The notes beneath the pieces are model-generated. The model had not been told where the DNA came from and made no database searches. It saw only the letters and a program-made list of their open reading frames with translations. DNA of 9,062 bases from Bacillota bacterium (GTDB lineage Bacteria; Bacillota; Clostridia; Peptostreptococcales; Anaerovoracaceae), in contig JAQSXD010000125.1 of the NCBI GenBank assembly GCA_029266295.1, positions 1 through 9,062 of the forward strand, given 5' to 3'. Shown piece by piece: positions 1 through 6,540 of this stretch. Within the stretch, counting starts at the first letter, position 1. Every line of letters starts with the position of its first letter. The position numbers were made by a program, and so were the translations under genes.

Positions 1-893
1 GCTGCAGCCGTACCGACCTGGGTCACGATTGCGTCTCTGGACATATTGCTGGTATGTGATCCCAGTGAAAGACAAAAGATTGTATCTCCATCCCATTGCG
101 TGTGGTTGGGGGATATGGCGCGTGCCATTCCATCATCAGCAAGTCTGGCCACCCGGTTGGCTTCCGCTTTTGTCAGCTGCTCATTCGTCGCCACAACCGC
201 AATTGTGGTATTCCTATTAAAGAGTGGGGATGGTACGCCTTCCATCATAGCTCGCGTTTGATTCACGAAGGTTCCGTCTGGAGTGAGTGCCCCTACCACA
301 ATACGCCCCTGATCCCATATGTCTCCCAGAGCATTGACAACCGCAAGAGCTGCGACTACAGGGCCGCCGGGAATCTGGATCGAAGCGGTTCCCAGTCCGC
401 CCTTCATTGGTGCTCCATAAATTTTCCCGATTGTTGCGCCCGCTCCTGCTCCCACATTTCCTTCGGACACGGGTCCGGAATTTGCTGTCAGGCAGGCAGC
501 ATACGCCATGGCAGCATCCGGCGGATTCGCGCCAGCTGCATAAGGAAGATCGAATATGATTGCGGCTGGAACCAGGGGTACGTCGTCAATTCTATTCTCG
601 ACAAGCCAACGCATAACGCCACCGGATGCCGGCAGGCCGAAGAAGCTGCCGCCGGTGAGGAGAACACCGTAAACAGGATATTCTGATGCTCCCGGTCTGA
701 TAATATCAGTATTTTGGGTGCCTGGGCTGCCTCCGCTGACATCGACTCCGGGAACAGCACCACTGGGACAAAGGATCACTGTACATCCCGTACGTCCGCT
801 TTTATCTTCTGCATGCCCAACCAGAATGCCGGGAACATCGGTGAGTCCTCCCTGGGTTAATGGATACGCATCCCGACATTTTTCATAAATCAA
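1..893 (-). CDS. P1 family (S58) self-processing peptidase, DmpA/NylC type, C-terminus cut by window edge
   Basis: The minus strand is open from a TTG at 893-891 to base 1 with no stop, giving 297 residues; roughly the last tens of residues lie outside the window. Seen: an N-terminal LTDVPGILVGHAED stretch (about 17-30), a glycine-rich LLTGGSFFGLPASGG segment (79-92), KGGLGTASIQIPGG (164-177), and NTTIAVVATN (228-237) followed by LTKAEANRVARLADDG (240-255). These are the conserved blocks of the P1/DmpA family. Members are made as a precursor that cleaves itself ahead of a Ser or Thr, which becomes the N-terminal nucleophile. In NylC the cut is Asn-Thr, which here matches Asn228-Thr229. Family members act as aminopeptidases, beta-peptidases or amide hydrolases; the substrate here is unknown. 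No signal peptide is visible. TTG was chosen because AGAAGGTGAT sits 5-7 bases ahead of it; a GTG at 902-900 in the same frame would overlap that ribosome binding site. It is divergent from the AraC-type regulator. Confidence 0.9.
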   Translation of the reverse strand, partial: MIYEKCRDAYPLTQGGLTDVPGILVGHAEDKSGRTGCTVILCPSGAVPGVDVSGGSPGTQNTDIIRPGASEYPVYGVLLTGGSFFGLPASGGVMRWLVENRIDDVPLVPAAIIFDLPYAAGANPPDAAMAYAACLTANSGPVSEGNVGAGAGATIGKIYGAPMKGGLGTASIQIPGGPVVAALAVVNALGDIWDQGRIVVGALTPDGTFVNQTRAMMEGVPSPLFNRNTTIAVVATNEQLTKAEANRVARLADDGMARAISPNHTQWDGDTIFCLSLGSHTSNMSRDAIVTQVGTAA

Positions 894-944
894 AGTTATC
901 ACCTTCTTTTTAATATGTAGGGCAATGAATGCTTATCGCATAGC

Positions 945-962
945 CGAATCCTCTCTGATTCG
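945..962. promoter_or_regulatory. Inverted repeat in divergent intergenic region, possible operator
   Basis: CGAATC-CTCTCT-GATTCG has perfect 6-base arms around a 6-base spacer. It lies between the divergent peptidase gene and the AraC-type regulator gene, about 50 bases ahead of the peptidase start and about 90 ahead of the regulator start. An operator or a small leader hairpin are both possible. I found no convincing -35/-10 pair for either gene in the rest of this 160-base gap, so the assignment is weak. Confidence 0.3.
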
Positions 963-1053
963 TTTATGGTATCATTCCTTCAAAACGCCAATTTTTATAT
1001 GGTCCCCATCTATCATATTATGAGAAAGAAAATGTGTGAATGGAGGTATTTAT

Positions 1054-1965
1054 ATGATATTGCACAGGGATTTCCTGGAGATTATGAATCGGCTGGTTGG
1101 GCCGCTGGATGAAAATACAGGCGCTTTGATCTACGAGAACATCGACTGCTTTTTACATCCAAAGGTTGGCTTGTTTATGCCCGCCAGTGGACAATGCGAG
1201 TATGCAATTACGCCAAGCCATACCCACCCCGCATATTCATTTGTCTACTATTTTGATTCTGTTAATGAATTGATCCTTGATGGCAAACGTATCTCTTACG
1301 ACATTTCCGATGGCAGGTGTCTGGTTGCCATGTCTCCAGACTTTCCGCATCAGGAGCCGGAGCAGGACGGCTTTCAAAGCTATATTGCGATTCAGATCGA
1401 TTCTGAACTGTTTTGCAAAACCTTTGATCAGTACGAACAGATATTGCCCGTTTTTCACGGCGAACAATTCGCGCCGCATCCGGAGCTTTTGGGCATGCTG
1501 AAGTGTTTCATGCTGGAAGCCAGTGAATACGAGCGCAAAAACTCTGATTACTTAAACCAGCTGGCTCTGGCTGTGACACATCTGACCGTGCGATCGGTTA
1601 TTACCAGCACCCATCAGCTGCCGCCGTTATACGACCGATTTGAGGTTGATAAAGCCATCGCATATATGAACAGCCACTTTGCAGAAAAGGTAACCGTAGA
1701 AGAACTGGCAGCACTGACCAATCTATCACCCAGCTACTTTTCAAAGATATTCAAATCTGTTACAGGAGAAACGCCGATTGATTTTCTGAAAACGATGCGA
1801 TTAAAAAAAGCACGGAATCAGTTGATCAACAGTGTCGATAACATGACTGAAATTGCACTGAAATGCGGATTCAACTCTTCCTCTTATTTTTCCTCCTGCT
1901 TCATTGAAAAGTACAGAATGACACCAAGTGCTTTTCGTCAGAGTGTTCAACAGCAAAAGGGCTGA
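1054..1965 (+). CDS. AraC family transcriptional regulator with N-terminal cupin domain
   Basis: A 303-residue DNA-binding regulator. The N-terminal half resembles an AraC-type cupin sensor domain, with a histidine-rich strand PSHTHPAYSFVYYF around residues 54-67 and a later SPDFPHQEPE turn. The C-terminal ~100 residues hold the two helix-turn-helix motifs of the family: VTVEELAALTNLSPSYFSKIF followed by TGETPIDFL, then MTEIALKCGFNSSSYFSSCF followed by the signature-like YRMTPSAFRQ. The ATG at 1054 is preferred over an upstream in-frame GTG at 1036 because GGAGG at 1042-1046 sits 7 bases ahead of it and would lie inside the longer version. Such regulators usually sense a small molecule and act on neighbouring or divergent genes. 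The divergent peptidase is the obvious candidate target, but that is inference; the ligand is unknown. Confidence 0.93.
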   Translation: MILHRDFLEIMNRLVGPLDENTGALIYENIDCFLHPKVGLFMPASGQCEYAITPSHTHPAYSFVYYFDSVNELILDGKRISYDISDGRCLVAMSPDFPHQEPEQDGFQSYIAIQIDSELFCKTFDQYEQILPVFHGEQFAPHPELLGMLKCFMLEASEYERKNSDYLNQLALAVTHLTVRSVITSTHQLPPLYDRFEVDKAIAYMNSHFAEKVTVEELAALTNLSPSYFSKIFKSVTGETPIDFLKTMRLKKARNQLINSVDNMTEIALKCGFNSSSYFSSCFIEKYRMTPSAFRQSVQQQKG

Positions 1966-1985
1966 GAAATGTCTGTGAAATGGAA

Positions 1986-2022
1986 AGACCACTATCGGCT
2001 CGTGTTATGCCTATAGTGGTCT
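1986..2022 (+). terminator. Hairpin between convergent genes, candidate (possibly bidirectional) terminator
   Basis: A perfect 10-base inverted repeat, AGACCACTAT (1986-1995) and ATAGTGGTCT (2013-2022), encloses a 17-base loop in which GGC and GCC can add three more pairs. It starts 20 bases after the AraC-type gene stop and lies between that gene and the convergent oxidoreductase remnant. The following bases (CTTGTTC) are only weakly T-rich, so a classical intrinsic terminator is plausible but not certain. Confidence 0.55.
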
Positions 2023-2050
2023 CTTGTTCAGGCAGTATATTATTATTTAC

Positions 2051-2287
2051 TCAATATACAACCGGTGGTATGCTTTGCGGAAAATGAAAGACATTCTCAG
2101 GGTCATATTTTGCTTTTACCTGTGTTAATTGTACGAAGTTGTTTCCGTAGTATTCTTCCGGCCAGTTCGAAATTGAAAGGTCCTGCGTATGGTTTATGGC
2201 TTCATCGTCGGTAACATACTCTATTATGGAATAGGAATCTCTCTCGCTTTTAGACTTCGGGATAATCGAGGATTTTGACAAGGGCAT
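2051..2287 (-). pseudogene. Remnant of a BBE-type FAD-linked oxidoreductase (C-terminal berberine-bridge domain only)
   Basis: An open frame of 78 residues ends WPEEYYGNNF, then VQLTQVKAKYDPENVFHFPQ, then SIPP near the C-terminus. This is the hallmark end of berberine-bridge-enzyme-like FAD oxidoreductases, where YYG and KYDPxNxFxxxQSIP form the BBE domain. Complete members are roughly 450-500 residues and begin with an FAD_binding_4 domain, which is absent here. The frame is bounded upstream by an in-frame stop at 2294-2296, and the first ATG (2287-2285) has no ribosome binding site. The PucR-type regulator gene ends only 18 bases upstream, so the rest of the gene is not nearby. I read it as a decayed 3' fragment left by a deletion or insertion. 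Expression as a small protein is unlikely. Confidence 0.75.
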
Positions 2288-2305
2288 ATTCGATTAAAGA
2301 TGTAA

Positions 2306-3880
2306 TCACGATTCTTCCAAACGTTCATCACTATCCCAACTGCCCTTCAGGTACATCATAAACTTAAAATAAAGCTGAAGGTTTAATCGAATATCTCCAT
2401 TACTCAGATCCATTTCGGTCAATTCTTTTATTTTGTTTATTCTATATAAAAGTGTATTTCTGTGAATATGCAGAGCTTCCGATGCCGCAACGGGGTTTTC
2501 CGGATAATTTAAATAATTCTCTAATGTATCGAGTAAATTCGAATGAAAACGAGAATCATATTCTTGAAGTATTCCAATAGCAGGCGGACAAAACTCATGT
2601 ATGTCGTGCCGTTTGGAAAGGCTCTTTGCGATATATGCCATCGCATAGTCAGAATAATAATAGATTCCAGGCTTGTGATTGATGTAAATGCCGAGCTCGG
2701 CAGCTCTCAGGGATTGGCGATAATGCCGGGAGGTTTCCATGATGTTGAAATATACATTGCTCATTCCTGAGGACAGTTGGTTTAATCCCAAAAACTCAAT
2801 GAGTCGGGTTTGTTCTTTACTGGTCAATAGTGTTTTGCTTGGTCTGTTGATCAATACGATCAGGTTGTTTTGATATACAGTCCAATGACAATCCGGAATT
2901 ATATTTCGGATTTCGTGAGCAATCAGGTTAACTTTGCGCTCTTGTACATTCCTGCTAAAATCCGTAATGAACATAACCTGAAAGCAGGAATAAAGCTTCC
3001 AGTGCAAATAGGATAGACGCTGTTCGATTAATTTGGACCTATGAAGTTTATCGCTTATCAGGTCAGCTAAAAAATAGCTGTACATAAGACCTTTATTTAT
3101 TTTATAGAAATCGTTTTTTTCGAGTTCTATCGATACTAATTTACTGAACCGTTCCAATAGTTCGAAGTCATATTTGCGAAAAGTGCGGTTCGTTTCAACG
3201 AGTGCAACTAAGCCCACTTCTACTCCCTGAATGGAAATTATTTTAAACAACCAGCCCACAGCAGAATTCTTTCTCTTTGAATATAAAGGGTAAGTACTTT
3301 GACTCAATTGTTTAAAAATACTGTCATTTCTCATATCTAATAGATTCTTTTCGTGGATGTATCCAAGCAGCTTTTCTTCTTCCAAAGTATTGTCCTCAAA
3401 GGACATCTTGTTGGACATGGCAAGAATTTTATATGCTGTGTCGTTAATAAAAACCGGATTTTCGAAAACTTCAACTGCTACATCAACCAAATACTGAAGA
3501 CCTTTATTGGCGTACAGCGCGTCAAGCAATATCTGCATGGACGAAACGATTTGTGCTTCATCGATCATGATGTCCGCAATTTTATTAAGAATCTCATGGG
3601 GTTCAACGGTATTCTCAACTACTGCCAGATTTAACAAATCATTTTTAATATTAGTTTCTGACAGAGGCAAATCTTCAATACAGATCAGGCTAGTTAAAGA
3701 ATTCTCATCAATGAACTCCGGTAAATCTGAAGTGTATCCGACATAGATGCAGTTTGGGTAAAATGGGGCTTGATGATGCAGCATGCGCTTATGGGTCTGA
3801 ATATAAACAGGAATGTCAACTTTAGAGATGATTCTCGGATTAAATTCACCAAGCAGGTTTAAGATCTTTACTAATTCCAT
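2306..3880 (-). CDS. PucR/CdaR-type transcriptional regulator, divergent from the ACP operon
   Basis: A 524-residue regulator. The C-terminus (about 460-511) contains PVAASEALHIHRNTLLYRIN followed by a conserved leucine-rich helix, the PucR C-terminal helix-turn-helix. Ahead of it, at about 265-420, is a region resembling the GGDEF-like spacer domain of CdaR/PucR proteins (ending SLRAAELGIYI, then YYYSDYAMAYI). Residues about 110-260 look like a GAF/PAS-type sensor segment, with FINDTAYKILAMSN and GWLFKIISIQGVEVGLVALV. The N-terminal ~110 residues are not assigned. The ATG at 3880-3878 is preceded by GGAGG 4 bases upstream, which rules against an in-frame TTG seven codons earlier. Family members respond to purine breakdown products, sugar acids or amino-acid derivatives, often as activators of the adjacent catabolic operon. 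Divergence from the ACP operon and the paired palindromes between them suggest this protein controls that operon and itself. The ligand is unknown. Confidence 0.88.
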   Translation of the reverse strand: MELVKILNLLGEFNPRIISKVDIPVYIQTHKRMLHHQAPFYPNCIYVGYTSDLPEFIDENSLTSLICIEDLPLSETNIKNDLLNLAVVENTVEPHEILNKIADIMIDEAQIVSSMQILLDALYANKGLQYLVDVAVEVFENPVFINDTAYKILAMSNKMSFEDNTLEEEKLLGYIHEKNLLDMRNDSIFKQLSQSTYPLYSKRKNSAVGWLFKIISIQGVEVGLVALVETNRTFRKYDFELLERFSKLVSIELEKNDFYKINKGLMYSYFLADLISDKLHRSKLIEQRLSYLHWKLYSCFQVMFITDFSRNVQERKVNLIAHEIRNIIPDCHWTVYQNNLIVLINRPSKTLLTSKEQTRLIEFLGLNQLSSGMSNVYFNIMETSRHYRQSLRAAELGIYINHKPGIYYYSDYAMAYIAKSLSKRHDIHEFCPPAIGILQEYDSRFHSNLLDTLENYLNYPENPVAASEALHIHRNTLLYRINKIKELTEMDLSNGDIRLNLQLYFKFMMYLKGSWDSDERLEES

Positions 3881-3901
3881 AATTCCTCCATTGAAGATCA
3901 A

Positions 3902-3917
3902 CTGTGAAATCTCACAA
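3902..3917. promoter_or_regulatory. Palindromic operator candidate 1 (regulator side)
   Basis: CTGTGA-AATC-TCACAA contains the perfect arms TGTGA (3903-3907) and TCACA (3912-3916) with a 4-base spacer. It lies 21 bases upstream of the regulator ATG, inside its predicted leader. A near-identical palindrome sits on the other side of the same intergenic region at 4018-4033. The matched pair flanking a divergent regulator suggests binding sites for that regulator. A short RNA hairpin is the alternative. Confidence 0.6.
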
Positions 3918-3958
3918 AAATATCAACGATACATCAAAGAATTCTTGTTCATGCTTAC

Positions 3959-3987
3959 ATTGTATCATTCGAGTCTTATGTTTACAA
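3959..3987 (-). promoter_or_regulatory. Predicted promoter for the PucR-type regulator
   Basis: Read on the minus strand: TTGTAA (3987-3982) as -35, a 17-base spacer, and TACAAT (3964-3959) as -10. This is a good sigma-70/SigA-type match. Transcription would start near 3952 and give a leader of about 70 bases that contains palindrome 1. Confidence 0.5.
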
Positions 3988-3988
3988 T
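3960..3988 (+). promoter_or_regulatory. Predicted promoter for the ACP-to-kinase operon
   Basis: TTGTAT (3960-3965) as -35, a 17-base spacer, and TACAAT (3983-3988) as -10. It uses the same ~30 bases as the opposing promoter, so each promoter's -35 overlaps the other's -10. Transcription would start near 3995, giving a leader of about 55 bases that contains palindrome 2. Confidence 0.5.
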
Positions 3989-4017
3989 TTTTTATGACTG
4001 ATATTTCAATGATTTGG

Positions 4018-4033
4018 TTGTGAAAAATCACAA
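4018..4033. promoter_or_regulatory. Palindromic operator candidate 2 (operon side)
   Basis: TTGTGA-AAAA-TCACAA has perfect 6-base arms and a 4-base spacer. It ends 3 bases before the AGGAGG ribosome binding site (4037-4042) of the ACP gene. It shares TGTGA-N4-TCACA with the site at 3902-3917; the two centres are 116 bases apart, close to 11 turns of B-DNA. As RNA it could also form a 6-pair hairpin with a 4-base loop next to the ribosome binding site, so DNA and RNA roles both remain open. Confidence 0.6.
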
Positions 4034-4048
4034 AACAGGAGGTAAAAA

Positions 4049-4297
4049 ATGAAACGTAATGATGTGATCAGTAAGATTATTGAGCGGTGTTGTCAGCTTT
4101 TCAACAAAGCTCCTGAGGAACTTGATGAGAATACCGATTTTGCCATCGATCTGAAAGCAAAATCCGGAAATGTGTCTCAGATAACGACGTTTTTGGAAGA
4201 TGTATACGATGTTGAAATCCCATTTATGGAGTTCAGGAGAAAAGCAACGATCGGTGAAGCAGCGGATTATATTCTTGAATTGATTGACGAGTTCTAA
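4049..4297 (+). CDS. Acyl carrier protein with atypical KSG modification motif
   Basis: An acidic 82-residue protein of normal ACP size. The four-helix layout is recognisable: an N-terminal helix, a loop ending ENTDFAIDL, a second helix KSGNVSQITTFLEDVYDVEI, and IGEAADYILELI at the C-terminus. In ordinary ACPs the 4'-phosphopantetheine arm is attached to Ser in DSL; here the aligned Ser39 lies in KSG, so the flanking Asp is Lys38 and the Leu is Gly40. The Ser that would carry the arm is kept, so loading is still possible. AGGAGG at 4037-4042 sits 6 bases ahead of the ATG. It is the first gene of the operon, which also encodes a phosphopantetheinyl-transferase-type protein. I infer a pathway-specific carrier for an acyl intermediate, not the fatty-acid-synthesis ACP. 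An unmodified scaffold role cannot be excluded. Confidence 0.85.
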   Translation: MKRNDVISKIIERCCQLFNKAPEELDENTDFAIDLKAKSGNVSQITTFLEDVYDVEIPFMEFRRKATIGEAADYILELIDEF

Positions 4298-4333
4298 AAA
4301 CGATTGAGTTTTTATATTTGAGAGGAGATTTTT

Positions 4334-6073
4334 ATGGAACATGAAGTAAGAAAAACCCAGCTTCGGGATGGTGAGATGGAGGTTATTTTCAGCAAGTGCA
4401 GAGAGCCCTTCAGTCTTGAGGAGATGGATGTCTCAAAGGACGGCGCGGGTATGCTTGCTATGGGAATGGGACTCTGTCCGCCTTTAAACCAAAGAGTCTA
4501 TGAGGCCGCGCCAGGAATTATCTGCGAACAGGACGTTCCGGTCCAAATTCGGGATGGGATAACGATCTATTGCGATATTTACAGACCGGTCAGCGAAATG
4601 AAGATACCAGTAATTATATCATGGAGTTTTTACGGAAAGCGGCCTGCAGAAGCGATGAGCGAATGGCAGATCATGGGTGTCACTCCTGGTACTGTTTCTA
4701 AAATGGCTAAATTTGAATCTCCAGACCCGGCATATTGGTGCCATAAGGGGTATGCGATCGCAAATGTCGATCCGAGAGGCGTCGGCTATTCAGAAGGTGA
4801 TGTTTCCTTTTTCGGATCACAGGATGGTTTGGACGGTTACGATTTCATTGAATGGATCGCGCAGCAGCACTGGTGCAACGGGAATGTTGGTATGGGAGGA
4901 AATTCTGCGGTTGCAATGACTCAGTGGCGTATCGCGGCAATGTGCCCTCCGCATTTGAAGTGCATCGCGCCTTGGGAAGGAACCTCAGACATTTATCGCG
5001 AATCACTGTTTGAAGGAGGAATTCCGGCACTGACTTTCAATGAATTCATCATCGGCACCATAACTGGTAAAGGAAACGTTGATAATCCGATTGAAATGGG
5101 GAGAAAGTCGCCGTTGATGAATATTTACTGGGAGGATAAGATCCCGGAATTCAAGAATATCCGTATCCCTGTTTATGCAGCCGCTTGTTGGAATCATTTC
5201 CACTTAAGAGGGGCTTTCGAAGGGTTCCGCAAGATCAAGTCATCCAAGAAGTGGATTCGCGCGCATCGTGAATTCGAGTGGCCAGATGCGTATGATCTCC
5301 ATAATCTGGCTGAGCTCAACCAGTTCTTTGACAGATATCTGAAGGATATTCAAAACTGCTGGGAGAGTACCCCGAGAGTTCGAATCGAAGTCGAAGATGC
5401 CCTTGACTGTAACTATCAGGACAACAGGCCTGAAAAGGAATTTCCACTAAAGAGAACGGAATACAAGAAACTCTATCTGGATGCAAAAAGTAATACAATG
5501 TCCTTCAATCCGGCAGAAAAGGAAGCAAGCTGCAGCTACGATGCAAAAGAAGGGGTTGTGAATTTTGATGTCAAATTTGATGAAGATACGGAAATCACCG
5601 GCTACATGAAGCTTCGGCTCTGGGTGGAGGCAGAAGGGCATGACGACATGGATCTGTTCGTCAATGTTCAAAAATTGTCAACACAAAAAGAATGGATTCC
5701 CGTTTCCGTACTTGGCGAACCGCATCCCGGCACCTGGGGAAAAATGAGAGTTTCCCACCGGGCTCTGGATGAGGAAAGGTCAAAGCATTTTCAGCCTGTC
5801 CAGTCACATCGGAAGGAAGAAAGATTAAAGGAAGGGGAAATTGTTCCTATTGAGATTGAAATTGTTCCGTCAAGCAGGTTCTGGCATAAGGGACAATCCC
5901 TGAGGGTTCAGATCGCGGGACGATATATCAGAGAGGGATGGTTTGAACCATTGTCCTGGGATGTGGATAACAAAGGTAAGCATGTGATACATACCGGCGG
6001 GCAATATGACTCATACCTTCAGGTACCGGTCATTCCTCCCAGATTTCAAGATGGGGACTGCGTTTACAGATAG
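4334..6073 (+). CDS. CocE/NonD family alpha/beta hydrolase (X-Pro dipeptidyl-peptidase S15 superfamily)
   Basis: A 579-residue cytosolic hydrolase with the usual family length and domain order. After an N-terminal extension of about 60 residues comes the alpha/beta-hydrolase core. It includes NVDPRGVGYSEG (144-155), the nucleophile elbow GNSAVAMTQW with Ser191, PPHLKCIAP (205-213), and the conserved PVYAAACWNHFHLRG then AHREFEWPDAYD (His311), leading to FFDRYL. The last ~200 residues form the jelly-roll X-Pro-peptidase C-terminal domain (ITGYMKLRLWVEA, then SSRFWHKGQSLRVQIAGRYI). Members hydrolyse esters or amides through a Ser-Asp-His triad; examples are cocaine esterase and glutaryl-7-ACA acylase. 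No signal peptide is visible. The gene is 36 bases after the ACP gene with its own GAGGAG site. It may release an acyl unit from an imported ester or amide, or act on the carrier-bound thioester; neither can be decided from sequence. Confidence 0.88.
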   Translation: MEHEVRKTQLRDGEMEVIFSKCREPFSLEEMDVSKDGAGMLAMGMGLCPPLNQRVYEAAPGIICEQDVPVQIRDGITIYCDIYRPVSEMKIPVIISWSFYGKRPAEAMSEWQIMGVTPGTVSKMAKFESPDPAYWCHKGYAIANVDPRGVGYSEGDVSFFGSQDGLDGYDFIEWIAQQHWCNGNVGMGGNSAVAMTQWRIAAMCPPHLKCIAPWEGTSDIYRESLFEGGIPALTFNEFIIGTITGKGNVDNPIEMGRKSPLMNIYWEDKIPEFKNIRIPVYAAACWNHFHLRGAFEGFRKIKSSKKWIRAHREFEWPDAYDLHNLAELNQFFDRYLKDIQNCWESTPRVRIEVEDALDCNYQDNRPEKEFPLKRTEYKKLYLDAKSNTMSFNPAEKEASCSYDAKEGVVNFDVKFDEDTEITGYMKLRLWVEAEGHDDMDLFVNVQKLSTQKEWIPVSVLGEPHPGTWGKMRVSHRALDEERSKHFQPVQSHRKEERLKEGEIVPIEIEIVPSSRFWHKGQSLRVQIAGRYIREGWFEPLSWDVDNKGKHVIHTGGQYDSYLQVPVIPPRFQDGDCVYR

Positions 6074-6117
6074 CAGAAAAAGATAGATGTGCGGATGAAT
6101 GTAAGGAGACATGCAAT

Positions 6118-6540
6118 ATGATATATGGCATTGGAGTTGACTTGTTTCAGGTTTCAAGAATGCTTAATTTTGAAACCTGTTTGGAGGATCCTTTCTACTT
6201 GAATGCATATACCCCCGCAGAAAGAAAACAGGGGAAAGCGAGAGAAGATTCGACCATGTACTTTGCAACCCGGTTTGCAGGGAAGGAAGCGGTGTATAAG
6301 GCAATCAGCAGATGCGGATATGATTTCAGACCTAAGGACATAGAAATCATAGATAAGGACGATGGAAGGCCTGAGGCCAAGATCTTGGGAAAAACAGATC
6401 AATATTTTAGGGAGCACGTTAAAGGAAAACTCATATTGCATGTTTCTCTTTCTTATGAAACGAAATATGCAGAGGCATTTGCCCTTGCAGAAATACAAAA
6501 CGGAGGTGAGCCATATGAACATGATGGAAAAAATATATGA
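6118..6540 (+). CDS. acpS: Holo-ACP synthase type 4'-phosphopantetheinyl transferase
   Basis: A 140-residue member of the AcpS family, which transfers 4'-phosphopantetheine from CoA to a Ser of a carrier protein. Seen: GIGVDLFQVSRM at residues 5-16, with Asp8 at the usual Mg-binding position; ATRFAGKEAVYKAI near 50-63, matching the (W/F)AAKEAxxKA motif; a DDGRPEA turn; and LHVSLSYETKYAEAFALAE near the end. AcpS usually has SISH in the last motif; here it is SLSY. AAGGAG at 6103-6108 lies 9 bases ahead of the ATG. The gene is 44 bases after the hydrolase, and its 3' end overlaps the next gene by 26 bases, which suggests translational coupling. Most genomes have a housekeeping acpS elsewhere, so this copy is probably devoted to the atypical ACP of the same operon. 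The symbol denotes the family; it may not be the only AcpS of the cell. Confidence 0.85.
   Translation: MIYGIGVDLFQVSRMLNFETCLEDPFYLNAYTPAERKQGKAREDSTMYFATRFAGKEAVYKAISRCGYDFRPKDIEIIDKDDGRPEAKILGKTDQYFREHVKGKLILHVSLSYETKYAEAFALAEIQNGGEPYEHDGKNI

Noticed and set aside
96..686. Plus-strand open frame of 196 codons
   Set aside because: It is the antisense shadow of the P1-family peptidase, whose conserved blocks read continuously on the minus strand; the plus-strand translation has a Cys/His/Arg-rich composition like no known family.
1036..1053. GTG start for the AraC-type gene
   Set aside because: It would include the GGAGG ribosome binding site that is properly placed for the ATG at 1054.
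3881..3901. TTG start seven codons upstream for the PucR-type gene
   Set aside because: The added codons include the GGAGG site that serves the ATG at 3880.
3902..4033. CRP/FNR-type binding sites
   Set aside because: The TGTGA and TCACA arms look CRP-like, but the spacer is 4 bases, not 6, in both copies, and two matched copies flanking a regulator fit a local operator better.
4028..4342. Minus-strand open frame of 104 codons opposite the ACP gene
   Set aside because: It is the antisense of a well-supported ACP gene, has no ribosome binding site and no family signature.
6362..6514. Upstream ATG start for the phosphotransacylase
   Set aside because: The 51 extra codons lie wholly inside acpS in another frame, do not resemble the family N-terminus, and a good ribosome binding site precedes the ATG at 6515.
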